A stretch of 64,000 nt of DNA from an uncultured Tateyamaria sp. GTDB lineage: Bacteria; Pseudomonadota; Alphaproteobacteria; Rhodobacterales; Rhodobacteraceae. A program made the position numbers and the translations under genes. Of this stretch, positions 52,467 through 61,118 are shown piece by piece; position 1 is the first letter of the stretch, and every line of letters begins with the position of its first letter. The stretch is from positions 558,001-622,000 of the forward strand of contig NZ_CANNDN010000002.1 in the NCBI RefSeq assembly GCF_947503465.1. Direction: 5' to 3'. The notes beneath the pieces are model-generated. The model was not told the DNA's origin. It did no database searches and was given only the letters and a program-made list of their open reading frames with translations.

Positions 52467-53077
52467 CACTGGATGACATCGCCGCCTGCGTTGCACCCCA
52501 TGGCCTGATGGTCATGGGTCACAGCGCAAACCGCGTGCTTATCGGGACCGACGCCCACTGGTGGGACGTATTCACCCAAAGCCCGGAATACCTGAACAAG
52601 GTCACCGATCCCGTCGATACGTGGTCCAAGCGCATTCTGGGCGGCATCGCCCGGGCGACGGGCGCTACGGCGCATTTTCCGTCCGACGGCCCACCCTACG
52701 CCCCCTTCATCGCCTGGGCGCTTGACACCGGGCGGTTCTGGCCAAGCCCAACGGGCATGATGGTGCATGATCGGGCGGGACTGATGATCTCCATACGCAG
52801 TGCCCTTGAATTCACCGAAGAATTTGAACCTGTCCCCGCGGGGACACATCCTTGCACCACGTGCCATGCCAGACCCTGCGTCTCGGCCTGCCCCGTTGGC
52901 GCGCTTTCGGCCGACGCCCCTTATGACGTGCCGGCGTGCAAGGCGTATCTGGATACGCCCGCGGGTCAGTCGTGCATGACCGGCGGCTGTCTCGCGCGCC
53001 GCGCCTGCCCGGTCAGTCAGGCCTTTGCACGTCCAGCGGCGCAGTCGGCCTTTCACATGAAGGCCTTCGTCGGATGA
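52463..53077 (+). CDS. Ferredoxin-like protein
   Basis: A 204-residue protein. The C-terminal third has a cysteine cluster, CTTCHARPCVSACPVGALS (C-x2-C-x4-C-x3-C-P), followed by CMTGGCLARRACPVS, suggesting one or two [4Fe-4S] clusters. The N-terminal part (LMVMGHSANRVLIGTDAHWW and APFIAWALDTGRFWPSP) resembles a family seen in alphaproteobacteria, distantly related to epoxyqueuosine reductase-type Fe-S proteins. It overlaps both neighbours by four bases. It could supply electrons to the preceding di-iron enzyme; this is inference from position. Confidence 0.75.
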   Translation: MTLDDIAACVAPHGLMVMGHSANRVLIGTDAHWWDVFTQSPEYLNKVTDPVDTWSKRILGGIARATGATAHFPSDGPPYAPFIAWALDTGRFWPSPTGMMVHDRAGLMISIRSALEFTEEFEPVPAGTHPCTTCHARPCVSACPVGALSADAPYDVPACKAYLDTPAGQSCMTGGCLARRACPVSQAFARPAAQSAFHMKAFVG

Positions 53078-53565
53078 CCTGCACCCTGATCCTCATGCGG
53101 CACGCCAAGTCCAGTTGGGACAATCCCGACCTTGCCGATCACGACCGCCCGTTGAACACGCGCGGCATCGCGTCCGCGGTGGCGATGGGGGATTGGCTGC
53201 GCGCGCAAGGACACCACCCCGATGCAGCCGTCAGTTCGTCAAGCGCGCGGACGGGCCAGACCTTTGTGAAACTGGGCTTTGACATCCCCATCACCTTCAC
53301 CCGCGCGCTGTACCATGCGGGGCCGGAAATGATGATGGAGGTGTTGCAGGAGCAGACAGCGCCCACCGTCCTGATGCTGGGCCACAATCCGGGCAGTGCG
53401 GATTTTGCGGATCGCCTGGTGACACGGGCCCCGCCGCATCCGCGCTTTGCCGACTATCCGACCTGTGCCACGGCGGTCATCCGGTTTGAGGCGGCGGGCT
53501 GGAACGACATCGGCTGGCGCGCGGGCCAGCCGATTGATTTCGCGATCCCGCGCGAGTTGATGTAG
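53074..53565 (+). CDS. SixA-type histidine phosphatase
   Basis: A 163-residue histidine phosphatase. The catalytic LMRHAKSSW (His10) is followed by DHDRPLNTRG and a late HNPGSADF. The short length and RHAKSSW identify the SixA subfamily, phosphohistidine phosphatases acting on HPt domains or related proteins. The ATG at 53074 overlaps the ferredoxin-like stop (ATGA) and replaces a much longer frame starting inside that gene. No HPt gene is near. Confidence 0.87.
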   Translation: MTCTLILMRHAKSSWDNPDLADHDRPLNTRGIASAVAMGDWLRAQGHHPDAAVSSSSARTGQTFVKLGFDIPITFTRALYHAGPEMMMEVLQEQTAPTVLMLGHNPGSADFADRLVTRAPPHPRFADYPTCATAVIRFEAAGWNDIGWRAGQPIDFAIPRELM

Positions 53566-53586
53566 GGTGCGCATTCACTGCGCACC
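53566..53586. terminator. Hairpin between the convergent sixA-like gene and aapP
   Basis: GGTGCGC and GCGCACC form a 7-bp stem with a seven-base loop, directly after the SixA-type stop and followed by TTT. It may serve both converging transcripts; it is weak as a terminator. Confidence 0.5.
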
Positions 53587-53591
53587 TTTCG

Positions 53592-54395
53592 TCAATGCCC
53601 CAGGATCTGGCTCAGGAACAGTTGTGTCCGTGGGCTTTGCGGGTTGTTGAAGAACTCTTCGGGTTCGTTCTGTTCCACGATCTGACCTTCGTCCATAAAG
53701 ATCACGCGGTTCGCCACCTGACGGGCAAAGCCCATCTCGTGCGTGACGCACAGCATGGTCATGCCTTCCTCGGCCAATTCAACCATGGTGTCCAGAACCT
53801 CCTTGATCATCTCGGGGTCCAGTGCCGATGTGGGTTCGTCAAACAGCATGATGCGCGGCCGCATGCACAGGCTGCGGGCAATCGCCACACGCTGCTGCTG
53901 ACCACCCGACAACTGGCCCGGATACTTGTCGGCCTGATCGGGGATCTTCACCTTTTCCAGGAAGTGCATCGCGATCTCTTCGGCTTCCTTCTTGGGCGTC
54001 TTGCGCACCCAGATCGGGGCCAGCGTGCAGTTTTCCAGGATCGACAGGTGCGGGAACAGGTTGAAGTGCTGAAAGCACATGCCGACCTCGGACCGGATCT
54101 TGTCGATGTTCTTGACGTCCGACGACAACAGCGTGCCGTCCACCGTGATCGAGCCCTGCTGGTGCTCTTCCAGCGCGTTGATGCACCGGATCAGCGTGGA
54201 TTTGCCCGAGCCCGACGGTCCGGCAATCACGATCCGTTCGCCCTGGTACACGGTCAGGTCGATGTCACGCAGCACGTGAAAGGACCCGTACCACTTGTTC
54301 ATCTTGTCGATGGAAATCGCGACCTCGGTCGAGACGTTGGCATCCACGTGTTTGATGTCGCCCGTGTCGGGCGCTGAAAGTGTTGTGTCAGTCAT
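53592..54395 (-). CDS. aapP: General L-amino acid ABC transporter ATP-binding protein AapP
   Basis: A 267-residue ATPase of the polar amino-acid uptake family. Walker A is GPSGSGKST (59-67), signature [15 protein letters not shown], Walker [14 protein letters not shown], switch [37 protein letters not shown] is typical of AapP/BztD. The ATG at 54395 has AAGGAG eight bases upstream; a GTG three codons earlier would sit directly on that site. It is the last gene of aapJQMP. Confidence 0.94.
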   Translation of the reverse strand: MTDTTLSAPDTGDIKHVDANVSTEVAISIDKMNKWYGSFHVLRDIDLTVYQGERIVIAGPSGSGKSTLIRCINALEEHQQGSITVDGTLLSSDVKNIDKIRSEVGMCFQHFNLFPHLSILENCTLAPIWVRKTPKKEAEEIAMHFLEKVKIPDQADKYPGQLSGGQQQRVAIARSLCMRPRIMLFDEPTSALDPEMIKEVLDTMVELAEEGMTMLCVTHEMGFARQVANRVIFMDEGQIVEQNEPEEFFNNPQSPRTQLFLSQILGH

Positions 54396-54407
54396 ATCAT
54401 CCACTCC

Positions 54408-55697
54408 TTAGCGGTGATCGGTCGCAAGCTGGCGTTCCAGCCACTGCGAGTATTGAGAGATGCCGTAGCAGACGACGAAGAACAGCAGCGCTGCAAAGCC
54501 CAGCAGTTCCCAGTACACCCCGTTCCATTCGGTCGAGGCGAGGATGGGACCCCGGATCATGCCCACAAGGTCGAACATCGAAATGACCGACACCAGCGTC
54601 GTGTCCTTGAACAGACCCACCGCCACGTTCACGATCCCCGGGATCGAGATCTTGAGCGCTTGCGGCAGGATGATCAGGCGCATCGCTTGCGGGTAATCCA
54701 GGCCCAGACTGTCCGCCGCCTCGTATTGTCCCCGTGGCAGGGCGGCAAGGCCGCCCCGGATCACCTCGGCGATATAGGCGGCCGAGAACATTGTGATCAT
54801 GATCACCACGCGCAGGAACAGGTCGGTCGTCGTGCCGGGCGGAAAGAAATAGGCCAGCATCACCGACGCCACGAACAGCAGGGTGATCAGCGGCACGCCC
54901 CGGATGAATTCGATGAAGATCACGCAGATCCACTTGATCAGCGGCATGTCTGACTGACGGCCCAGTGCCAGCGCGATGCCCAGCGGCACCGACAGCGACA
55001 CACAGGCCACGCCCAGCATCATGTTGAGCATGAAGCCCCCCAGATCGCGGGACGGCACCGCCTGAAGCATGGCACCGTCGTTCGCGTTGTCGGGGATCAG
55101 CATTCCACCGATGATCCAGACCACAAGCGCCGCCGCGATCCCGCCAAAGAAACCGGCGGCAAAGCTGCCCGCAACAAAGCGCTGGTAGACGATGTAGCCA
55201 AACACAACCCCGGCAAGCGCCAGGATCGGTGTCAGGATGGTGCCGCCCCAGATCAGGTAATAGGCCAGGAACGGAAAGATCGCCGTGAACAGCAACAGCT
55301 TGCGCGGCAGCTTGTAAAACAGCACCGGCGCGGCGGCTGCAAAGAACAGCACGAAGGCCAGCGCGGGGCGCCAATATTCATCCGGCGGATATTTGAACCC
55401 GAACAACAACTGGTTCCAGCGTTCCGTCAGGACCGAAAAGCAGCCCCCCGACTCGCCGTCCAGAACCTCACGACATTCCGCCAGGCTGGACGTGTTCCAG
55501 ACCCCGGCGAAGATCCATGGCAACGTGTTGCTGAGGATCACGTAGATCACATAAAGCGCGACGACGGTCAGGACCGAGTAGAAGGGCGTGGAAAACAGGT
55601 TGTCCCTGGCCCATTTGACCGGGCCGGTGGCCGAGGAAGGCGGCGGCGAAGGTGGCACCGTTTCGGTGCGCACGAAGGCAGCAGAAGTATCCGACAT
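54408..55697 (-). CDS. aapM: General L-amino acid ABC transporter permease AapM
   Basis: A 429-residue permease with about eight helices. A long N-terminal region contains the section of cysteines and charged residues CREVLDGESGGCFSVLTERWNQLLFGFKYP, which is periplasmic and typical of AapM/BztC. The permease core has FIRGVPLITLLFVASV and the EAA-type loop EAADSLGLDYPQAMRLIILPQALK. It starts one base after aapQ ends, so both halves of the channel are made in step. The transported substrates are a broad range of L-amino acids. Confidence 0.94.
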   Translation of the reverse strand: MSDTSAAFVRTETVPPSPPPSSATGPVKWARDNLFSTPFYSVLTVVALYVIYVILSNTLPWIFAGVWNTSSLAECREVLDGESGGCFSVLTERWNQLLFGFKYPPDEYWRPALAFVLFFAAAAPVLFYKLPRKLLLFTAIFPFLAYYLIWGGTILTPILALAGVVFGYIVYQRFVAGSFAAGFFGGIAAALVVWIIGGMLIPDNANDGAMLQAVPSRDLGGFMLNMMLGVACVSLSVPLGIALALGRQSDMPLIKWICVIFIEFIRGVPLITLLFVASVMLAYFFPPGTTTDLFLRVVIMITMFSAAYIAEVIRGGLAALPRGQYEAADSLGLDYPQAMRLIILPQALKISIPGIVNVAVGLFKDTTLVSVISMFDLVGMIRGPILASTEWNGVYWELLGFAALLFFVVCYGISQYSQWLERQLATDHR

Positions 55698-55698
55698 C

Positions 55699-56913
55699 TC
55701 AGCGCTCCTTCAACTTAACGGACGTGTTGTAGACGTTCATGACGGCCGAGATGGCCAGGGAGATCGTCAGGTAGAACAACATCAGCAGCAGCACGCATTC
55801 GATGGCCCGGCCCGTCTGGTTCAGGGTGATCCCGCCCAGCGTAGCCGTGATGTCGGCATACCCCACGGCGATCGCCAGCGACGAGTTCTTGGTGATGTTG
55901 AGATATTGCGAGATGAGCGGCGGGATAATGACCCGCAGCGCCTGCGGCAACACCACAAGGTTCATGATCCGTCCCGGACGCAGGCCCAGCGCACCCGCTG
56001 CTTCGGACTGGCCCTTGGAAATGGCCTGAATCCCTGCGCGGACGTTCTCCGCGATGAAGGCGCCTGTATAGATCGACAGGGCGAACCACAGCGCGATCAG
56101 CGGTCCACCGACCTTGATCCCGCCGGAAAAGTTAAAGCCCTTCAGCTCGGGGTAGTCGAGCCCGATGGGCATGCCCATGACGAAGTAGACCAGCAGCGTC
56201 GGCACAAAGAGGATGACCAGGCTGGGCCAGCCCATCGGCAGCAGGCGTCCGGTGTCATACAGCAGCTTGGTCGCGTATCGCCGGTAGGCAAAGACGCCGA
56301 TCACCGACAGGACGAACGTCGCCACAACCACGAGCGAACCCGCGCCCCAGACCGGTGCAGGGATGTAGACCCCCCGGTTGGTAAAGGCGATGGCATCGAG
56401 CACCATGCTGGCCGCGGGATCGTCCCCGCGGAAGGCCCGAGGCCCCGGCAGCACCGCAATCATGATGGTGAAAATGATGATGATCCAGATCAGGACCGGA
56501 ATGTTGCGGAAAATCTCCACGTAGAAGGACATCAGCTTGGACACGAGCCAGTTGTTGGATAGGCGCAGGACCCCGGCGATCACGCCAAAGACTGTGGCCG
56601 TCACACAGGCCAGAAAGGCCACAAGCAGCGTGTTCAGGATGCCCACCAGCGCGGCACGCGCGTTGGACGACTGGCTGGTGTATTCAATCAATGTCTGGTT
56701 GATGTCGTAGCCCGCGGGCGTCCCGAGGAACTGATACGAAATGTTCAGTCCGGCAGCGGCCAGGTTGCTGAACAGGTTGCTCATCAGGAAGGCGGCGGAC
56801 GCGATCAGAACGATCAGGGCAATGAATTGAAACGTATATGATCTGTACCGCGTGTCGTTCAAAAGCATCGACAGGCGGAACGACTCCTGAGGAGGGTCGG
56901 TCAACGTGGTCAT
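55699..56913 (-). CDS. aapQ: General L-amino acid ABC transporter permease AapQ
   Basis: A 404-residue permease with about eight helices. Signature sections are RYRSYTFQFIALIVLIASAAFLMSNLFSNL, YVEIFRNIPVLIWIIIIF, and the EAA loop SEAAGALGLRPGRIMNLVVLPQALRVIIPPLISQYLNITKNSSLAIAVGY. AapQ and AapM form the channel heterodimer. The gene begins after a 166-base gap from aapJ that holds a strong hairpin. The Met at the ORF start with RBS-like GGACCATCTCCATG-side sequence is plausible; the exact start is not critical to the family call. Confidence 0.93.
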   Translation of the reverse strand: MTTLTDPPQESFRLSMLLNDTRYRSYTFQFIALIVLIASAAFLMSNLFSNLAAAGLNISYQFLGTPAGYDINQTLIEYTSQSSNARAALVGILNTLLVAFLACVTATVFGVIAGVLRLSNNWLVSKLMSFYVEIFRNIPVLIWIIIIFTIMIAVLPGPRAFRGDDPAASMVLDAIAFTNRGVYIPAPVWGAGSLVVVATFVLSVIGVFAYRRYATKLLYDTGRLLPMGWPSLVILFVPTLLVYFVMGMPIGLDYPELKGFNFSGGIKVGGPLIALWFALSIYTGAFIAENVRAGIQAISKGQSEAAGALGLRPGRIMNLVVLPQALRVIIPPLISQYLNITKNSSLAIAVGYADITATLGGITLNQTGRAIECVLLLMLFYLTISLAISAVMNVYNTSVKLKER

Positions 56914-57038
56914 GGAGATGGTCCCCGTGGTTCCGGCCTTTGGTTTTACGCGGCAGTGCGCGGGGCCGGGTTTTCAGTTGTTGGCTGCATTTTGGACAGT
57001 CCTGCCGCTGTTTTCAGCGGTCTTGTGTCCAAATGCGC

Positions 57039-57070
57039 GAGGGGCGCAGGGATTAACCTGCGCCCCTCGG
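57039..57070 (-). other. Intercistronic hairpin between aapJ and aapQ
   Basis: CGAGGGGCGCAGG and CCTGCGCCCCTCG are perfect reverse complements: a 13-bp stem with a six-base loop, starting nine bases after the aapJ stop on the minus strand. No T-run follows in that direction. It is well suited to block 3' exonucleases or to attenuate read-through, so that the binding protein exceeds the permeases. Confidence 0.8.
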
Positions 57071-57079
57071 CTTTGTATC

Positions 57080-58096
57080 TTAGCGGAAGGGCGGGCTGTA
57101 GAGCAGGCCGCCATCGGTCCACTGAGCGTTCAGGCCACGGGCCAGACCGATCGGTGTGCTTTCGCCGATGTTCTGTTCAAACACTTCGCCGTAGTTGCCG
57201 CTGGCGCTGATGGCTTTCATCGCCCAGTCCGCGTCCAGACCCAGCATCTCGCCCAGGGTACCTTCGGTGCCCAGGATACGGTTGATTTCAGGGTTGTTGG
57301 TGCCTGCACCCATCTCGGAGATGTTGGTGGAGGTGATGCCCAGCTCTTCGGCCGAGATCAGCGCGTTCAGGGTCCAGCGGACCACATCGCCCCATTCGTT
57401 GTCGCCGTGACGGACCAGCGGGCCCAGCGGCTCTTTCGAGATGATTTCGGGCAGCAGAACGTGGTCACCGGGGGCTTCGAACGTGGCGCGTGTCGCGGCC
57501 AGACCCGAGGCGTCGGTGGTGTACACGTCACAGGCACCGGCAAGGTACTGCTGTTGTGCTTCGGCGTTGGTTTCGATCGGAACCGGCTCGTAGCTGATGT
57601 TGTTCGAGCGGAAGAAGTCCGCCAGGTTCAGCTCGGTTGTGGTGCCGGTCTGGATGCAGACGGTCGCGCCGTCCAGATCCTTGGCCGACGACACGCCCAG
57701 GTCCTTTGGAACCATGAAGCCCTGGCCGTCATAGTAGTTCACGCCAACGAAGGTGAACTTGAGGTCCACATCGCGGCTGAACGTCCAGGTGGTGTTCCGT
57801 GCCAGCATGTCGATTTCGCCGGACGCAAGCGCGGTGAAGCGCGTCTTGCCGGTTGTGGGCACGAATTCGACTGCGGTGGGGTCGCCCAGCACAGCGGCGG
57901 CGACAGCGCGGCACACAGCCACGTCGAAGCCTTTCCATTCGCCATTTGCGTCGGGTGCGGCAAAGCCGACCAGACCGGTTGTCACGCCGCAGTTCAGCGT
58001 GCCACGTGCTTTCACGTCATCGAGCGTGCCAGCAGCCGCAGCGCCGGCGCTCAGGCCAGCGGCGGTCAGCGCGCCAAAGATTACGGTTTTTTTCAT
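57080..58096 (-). CDS. aapJ: General L-amino acid-binding periplasmic protein AapJ
   Basis: A 338-residue binding protein. The signal peptide MKKTVIFGALTAAGLSAGAAAA is cut before GTLDDVKARG. Mature features typical of AapJ/BztA are LNCGVTTGLVGFAAPDANGEWKGFDVAVCRAVAAAVLGD, TALASGEIDMLARNTTWTFSRD and PPFR at the very end (LYSPPFR). AGGAAGAGG lies before the ATG; in-frame upstream codons are not needed. It is the first gene of aapJQMP. The 206-base upstream region holds a near-palindrome (TGCATAATTGTGCA at 58261-58274) of unknown role. Confidence 0.95.
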   Translation of the reverse strand: MKKTVIFGALTAAGLSAGAAAAGTLDDVKARGTLNCGVTTGLVGFAAPDANGEWKGFDVAVCRAVAAAVLGDPTAVEFVPTTGKTRFTALASGEIDMLARNTTWTFSRDVDLKFTFVGVNYYDGQGFMVPKDLGVSSAKDLDGATVCIQTGTTTELNLADFFRSNNISYEPVPIETNAEAQQQYLAGACDVYTTDASGLAATRATFEAPGDHVLLPEIISKEPLGPLVRHGDNEWGDVVRWTLNALISAEELGITSTNISEMGAGTNNPEINRILGTEGTLGEMLGLDADWAMKAISASGNYGEVFEQNIGESTPIGLARGLNAQWTDGGLLYSPPFR

Positions 58097-58260
58097 TTTT
58101 ACCTCTTCCTGATTTTCCGCCATGTTTCGGCGGTTCGATCGGCGCACCCTGAGTGAGCATGATGCACCGAAGGCGATCCGGTCGGGGTTGTCCCGTACCG
58201 GTGGGCCGCAGTTTGGGCGGATTCATCGCTGGACGTCAAGGGCCGCTTCACCAAAAACGA

Positions 58261-58274
58261 TGCATAATTGTGCA
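58261..58274. promoter_or_regulatory. Near-palindrome upstream of aapJ
   Basis: TGCATAATTGTGCA is a 14-bp dyad with one mismatched pair, 165 bases before the aapJ start and 29 bases after the ATP12 gene's stop. The TGCA ends recall NtrC sites, but the length is shorter than that consensus. It may be a nitrogen- or amino-acid-responsive site. Confidence 0.3.
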
Positions 58275-58302
58275 GTATCTCACCCCTGTTCGGGGCCGGG
58301 GT

Positions 58303-59016
58303 TCAGGCCCCTTTGCAGGCGTCAAAAAAGGCTTTTGCGTGCAGGAACGATGCCTGCTTGATCGCGGCCACCTCCTGCGCCTCTTCATCGACGCCCCATT
58401 CCTCTTCCTGCCAGATTTCGTCCAGGCGGGACGCTGCCCAAATTGTATGCGCAGGGTTCAGGTCTTGGGCAGCAGCGAAACCAAGGACCAGTGATCCGGA
58501 CAGGCTGACAAGGTCGTGAAACGCCGCCAATTCGAAATGCGACAGCGCATGCACCTGCCGGGACAGTGTTGCCAGTGCCGCCGCGTCCTGTGATTCGTGC
58601 ATCAACCCGGTGCGCGGCAACAGACGCGCGCCCAGCACATCCGCGGCCCAGTCCAGATAGGGGTCCCATTGTGCCGCCTGCCGGTCGATCAACCCTTGTG
58701 GCCTATCGGCGCGGTAGCACAGCAGATCCGCATCGCCGTAGGCGGCGAGCATGTCCGCCACTTCGGCATGTTGAACCGCGACCTTGTCGATGGCGGCATT
58801 GGCGCTGCGGGTGAAGGGCATGGACAGCGGGTTCACCACCCCGTCCTGCGCGTCCCATTCGGCGGCGACGGCATGTGCAAGCGCGGATGTCGGCAGCACC
58901 AACGCCGCCTTGGCCGGTGTCTTGATCGCCCGCCCGTCCAGCGTGACGGTCCATCCTGCCGCTGTCCGTTCGGGCGTTGCGGTTGTCCAGAACCGCTTTT
59001 GCTTCCATTCGCTCAT
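58303..59016 (-). CDS. ATP12-family F1-ATPase assembly chaperone
   Basis: A 237-residue protein. The N-terminal section KQKRFWTTATPERTAAGWTVTLDGRAIKTPAKAALVLPT and the later AEWDAQDGVVNPLSMPFTRSANAAIDKV are ATP12 signatures. Towards the C-terminus LHAKAFFDACKGA is preceded by EEWGVDEEAQ. The mitochondrial relative binds the F1 alpha subunit during assembly; alphaproteobacterial members are thought to help in the same way. The ATG at 59016 is one base after the HAD gene stop. It is the last gene of a dense minus-strand run. Confidence 0.92.
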   Translation of the reverse strand: MSEWKQKRFWTTATPERTAAGWTVTLDGRAIKTPAKAALVLPTSALAHAVAAEWDAQDGVVNPLSMPFTRSANAAIDKVAVQHAEVADMLAAYGDADLLCYRADRPQGLIDRQAAQWDPYLDWAADVLGARLLPRTGLMHESQDAAALATLSRQVHALSHFELAAFHDLVSLSGSLVLGFAAAQDLNPAHTIWAASRLDEIWQEEEWGVDEEAQEVAAIKQASFLHAKAFFDACKGA

Positions 59017-59017
59017 G

Positions 59018-59671
59018 TCACTGCCCCCACAGCGCGCCCAGCGCGTCATCGAGTTCCGAAAAATCATCCAGCACGCGATACGCACCGGTCAGGTGCGACA
59101 CCGGGTGATAGCCCCAGCTGACCCCGATAAACGGCATCTGCGCCGCCCGGGCCATGTCCGCGTCAAAGCTTGTGTCGCCGATCATCACCGCATCCCGCGC
59201 CGCCACTCCTGCGTCGTTCAACGCGGTGTACAGCATGGACGGATGCGGCTTGGACGGGTGGAAATCGGCCACTTGAAGGGTGACGAACACGCCGTGAAGC
59301 CCATGCGTCTCGATCAATCCGTCAAGGCCGCGCCTGGACTTGCCCGTGGCCACACCCAACACGATGTCATCGCGCGCATTCAGGCGATCAAGGGCGGCGC
59401 GCGCACCGGGATACAGCGGCGAGGACGACGCCCCCTTGGTCACGCGCAACGCGGCATAGCTGTCCTTGTACCGGCGCACCATGAGGTCGTGATCCGCATC
59501 CGGTGCCAACCGCGCCATGGCAACCGGCAGGGACAGGCCCACGATGCTCAGGACCTGTTGCCGCGACGGGGCATCGCGGCCGACCGCATCGAAGGCCGCC
59601 GCCATGCTGGCGATGATGTCGGCCTGGCTGTCGACCAGCGTGCCGTCCACGTCAAACACCACCAGCCGCAT
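59018..59671 (-). CDS. HAD-family hydrolase (phosphoglycolate phosphatase-like)
   Basis: A 217-residue HAD subfamily IA phosphatase. Motif I is FDVDGTLVDS with nucleophile Asp7 and Asp9. Motif II is GVATGKS, and motif III/IV are in KPHPSMLYTALNDAG and MIGDTSFDADMARAAQ. The cap is helical (QADIIASMAAAFDAVG). It begins one base after the pseudouridine synthase stop. The substrate is not determined; a housekeeping phosphatase is likely. Confidence 0.9.
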   Translation of the reverse strand: MRLVVFDVDGTLVDSQADIIASMAAAFDAVGRDAPSRQQVLSIVGLSLPVAMARLAPDADHDLMVRRYKDSYAALRVTKGASSSPLYPGARAALDRLNARDDIVLGVATGKSRRGLDGLIETHGLHGVFVTLQVADFHPSKPHPSMLYTALNDAGVAARDAVMIGDTSFDADMARAAQMPFIGVSWGYHPVSHLTGAYRVLDDFSELDDALGALWGQ

Positions 59672-59672
59672 T

Positions 59673-60710
59673 TTACAGCGCCTCGAACGGGTCTTCGGCG
59701 GCCAGATCCTCGGTCCAGCCAAACGTGTCCCAACTGTCTTTCATGTGGTCGGGCAACGGGGCCGTCACGGTGATGACCTTGCGCGTTTCTGGCTGTTCGA
59801 ACCGCATCATGCGCGCGTGCAGGTGCAGCTTGGACGAGATGATGCCACCCACCTTCGCGCCCCAGCCGTCGCCCATGTTTTCCTGGCTTGATCCGCCATA
59901 TTTTCCGTCACCCACAATCGGGTGCCCGATCTCGGCCATGTGGGCGCGCAGCTGGTGGGTGCGGCCCGTCACCGGTTCCATCGCGACCCATGCCGCGCGG
60001 CTCGCCACGCGGTAAAGCGTGGCATAGAGCGTATGCGCCCGTTTCGCGCCGCGCGTGTCGTCGATGTCGCGCGGATGCACGGCGATCATCTTCTCGCCCT
60101 CGCCGCCCTTGCCGCGGCCCGGGGCCTTGACCAGCCCATACTTGATCTCGCCCAGGTAGGGCGTCGGCACGCCGGCGACGAGCGCCCAGTAGATCTTGCG
60201 CGTTTCGCGGTGCCGCATCGCCTCGGTCAACGCCTTGGCCGCCAGCCGCGTGCGCGCCAGCAACAGAACGCCCGACGTGTCCTTGTCGAGGCGGTGCACG
60301 AGGCGCGGCTTTTCATCAAGGTCGAACATCAGTGCCTCGGCCAGCCCATCGACATGCCTGCTCTGGCCCGACCCGCCTTGCGTCGGCAGGCCCGACGGCT
60401 TGTTGATCGCGATGATCTGGTCGTCCTTGTAGATCACGCTGTCGCGGATCATCGCGGCATCCTTGTCCGAGATGCGTGTCTTTTGCACGGGCGGCGCAGG
60501 GCGATCCGGCAACGGCGGAATGCGCACGCTTTGCCCTTCCTCGACCCGCGTCGAGGATTTGACGCGACCCCCATCGACCCGGCATTCGCCCTTGCGGCAC
60601 ATCTTTTCGATCATGCCCTGGCTGACCTGGGGAAAGCGCCGTTTCATCCACCGGTCAAGGCGCTGATCGCCCTCGCCTTCTTCGACGGTCACGTTCTGAA
60701 CACCGCTCAT
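59673..60710 (-). CDS. RluA-family 23S rRNA pseudouridine synthase (RluC-type)
   Basis: A 345-residue enzyme. An S4 RNA-binding domain at the N-terminus (about 15-65, RLDRWMKRRFPQVSQGMIEKMCRKGECRVDG) is followed by the catalytic domain with HRLDKDTSG (Asp142 is the nucleophile) and GRTHQLRAHMAEIGHPIVGDGKYGG. The S4 domain and length fit RluC/RluD. The exact uridines modified cannot be told. It overlaps crcB by four bases and ends one base before the HAD gene. Confidence 0.93.
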   Translation of the reverse strand: MSGVQNVTVEEGEGDQRLDRWMKRRFPQVSQGMIEKMCRKGECRVDGGRVKSSTRVEEGQSVRIPPLPDRPAPPVQKTRISDKDAAMIRDSVIYKDDQIIAINKPSGLPTQGGSGQSRHVDGLAEALMFDLDEKPRLVHRLDKDTSGVLLLARTRLAAKALTEAMRHRETRKIYWALVAGVPTPYLGEIKYGLVKAPGRGKGGEGEKMIAVHPRDIDDTRGAKRAHTLYATLYRVASRAAWVAMEPVTGRTHQLRAHMAEIGHPIVGDGKYGGSSQENMGDGWGAKVGGIISSKLHLHARMMRFEQPETRKVITVTAPLPDHMKDSWDTFGWTEDLAAEDPFEAL

Positions 60711-61087
60711 GCGAACACCCCCCGCGCCAGGACCAGGCCCAGCGCCAGCGCGCCCACTGACAGGCCGACCGACAGCAGGATGTACAGGCTGGCAGAGGCG
60801 ACCTGCCCCCGCTCGATCAGCGTCATCGTCTCAAGGCTGAAGGCGCTGAACGTGGTGAAGCCGCCCAGGAGACCGGTCATCACGAAGGGCGACAGGTGCG
60901 TCAGGCCCTTGTGGGCGGCGGCGACCACAAAGACGCCCATCAGGAAGGACCCGATGACGTTCACGGTGATGATCGCCATCGGAAAGTCGGACGGGCCCAT
61001 TGCGCGCAGCATGGCCACACCCGTCAGCCAGCGCAGCGAGGCGCCGATGGCCCCGCCAAGGGCTACAAGGGAAAGGGTTGAAAACAT
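60707..61087 (-). CDS. crcB: Fluoride ion channel CrcB (Fluc)
   Basis: A 126-residue protein with four transmembrane helices. GGAIGASLRWLTG, NVIGSFLMG and the GGFTTFSAFSLE motif with its Phe/Thr track for fluoride are present. A single gene implies an antiparallel homodimer. The ATG at 61087 is preferred to a codon 23 residues upstream. There is no room for a fluoride riboswitch in the 31-base gap before it, so control is likely from the operon promoter. Confidence 0.94.
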   Translation of the reverse strand: MFSTLSLVALGGAIGASLRWLTGVAMLRAMGPSDFPMAIITVNVIGSFLMGVFVVAAAHKGLTHLSPFVMTGLLGGFTTFSAFSLETMTLIERGQVASASLYILLSVGLSVGALALGLVLARGVFA

Positions 61088-61118
61088 GCGCGGTCTGTCG
61101 TCGGTTGGGGGCAAAGAG

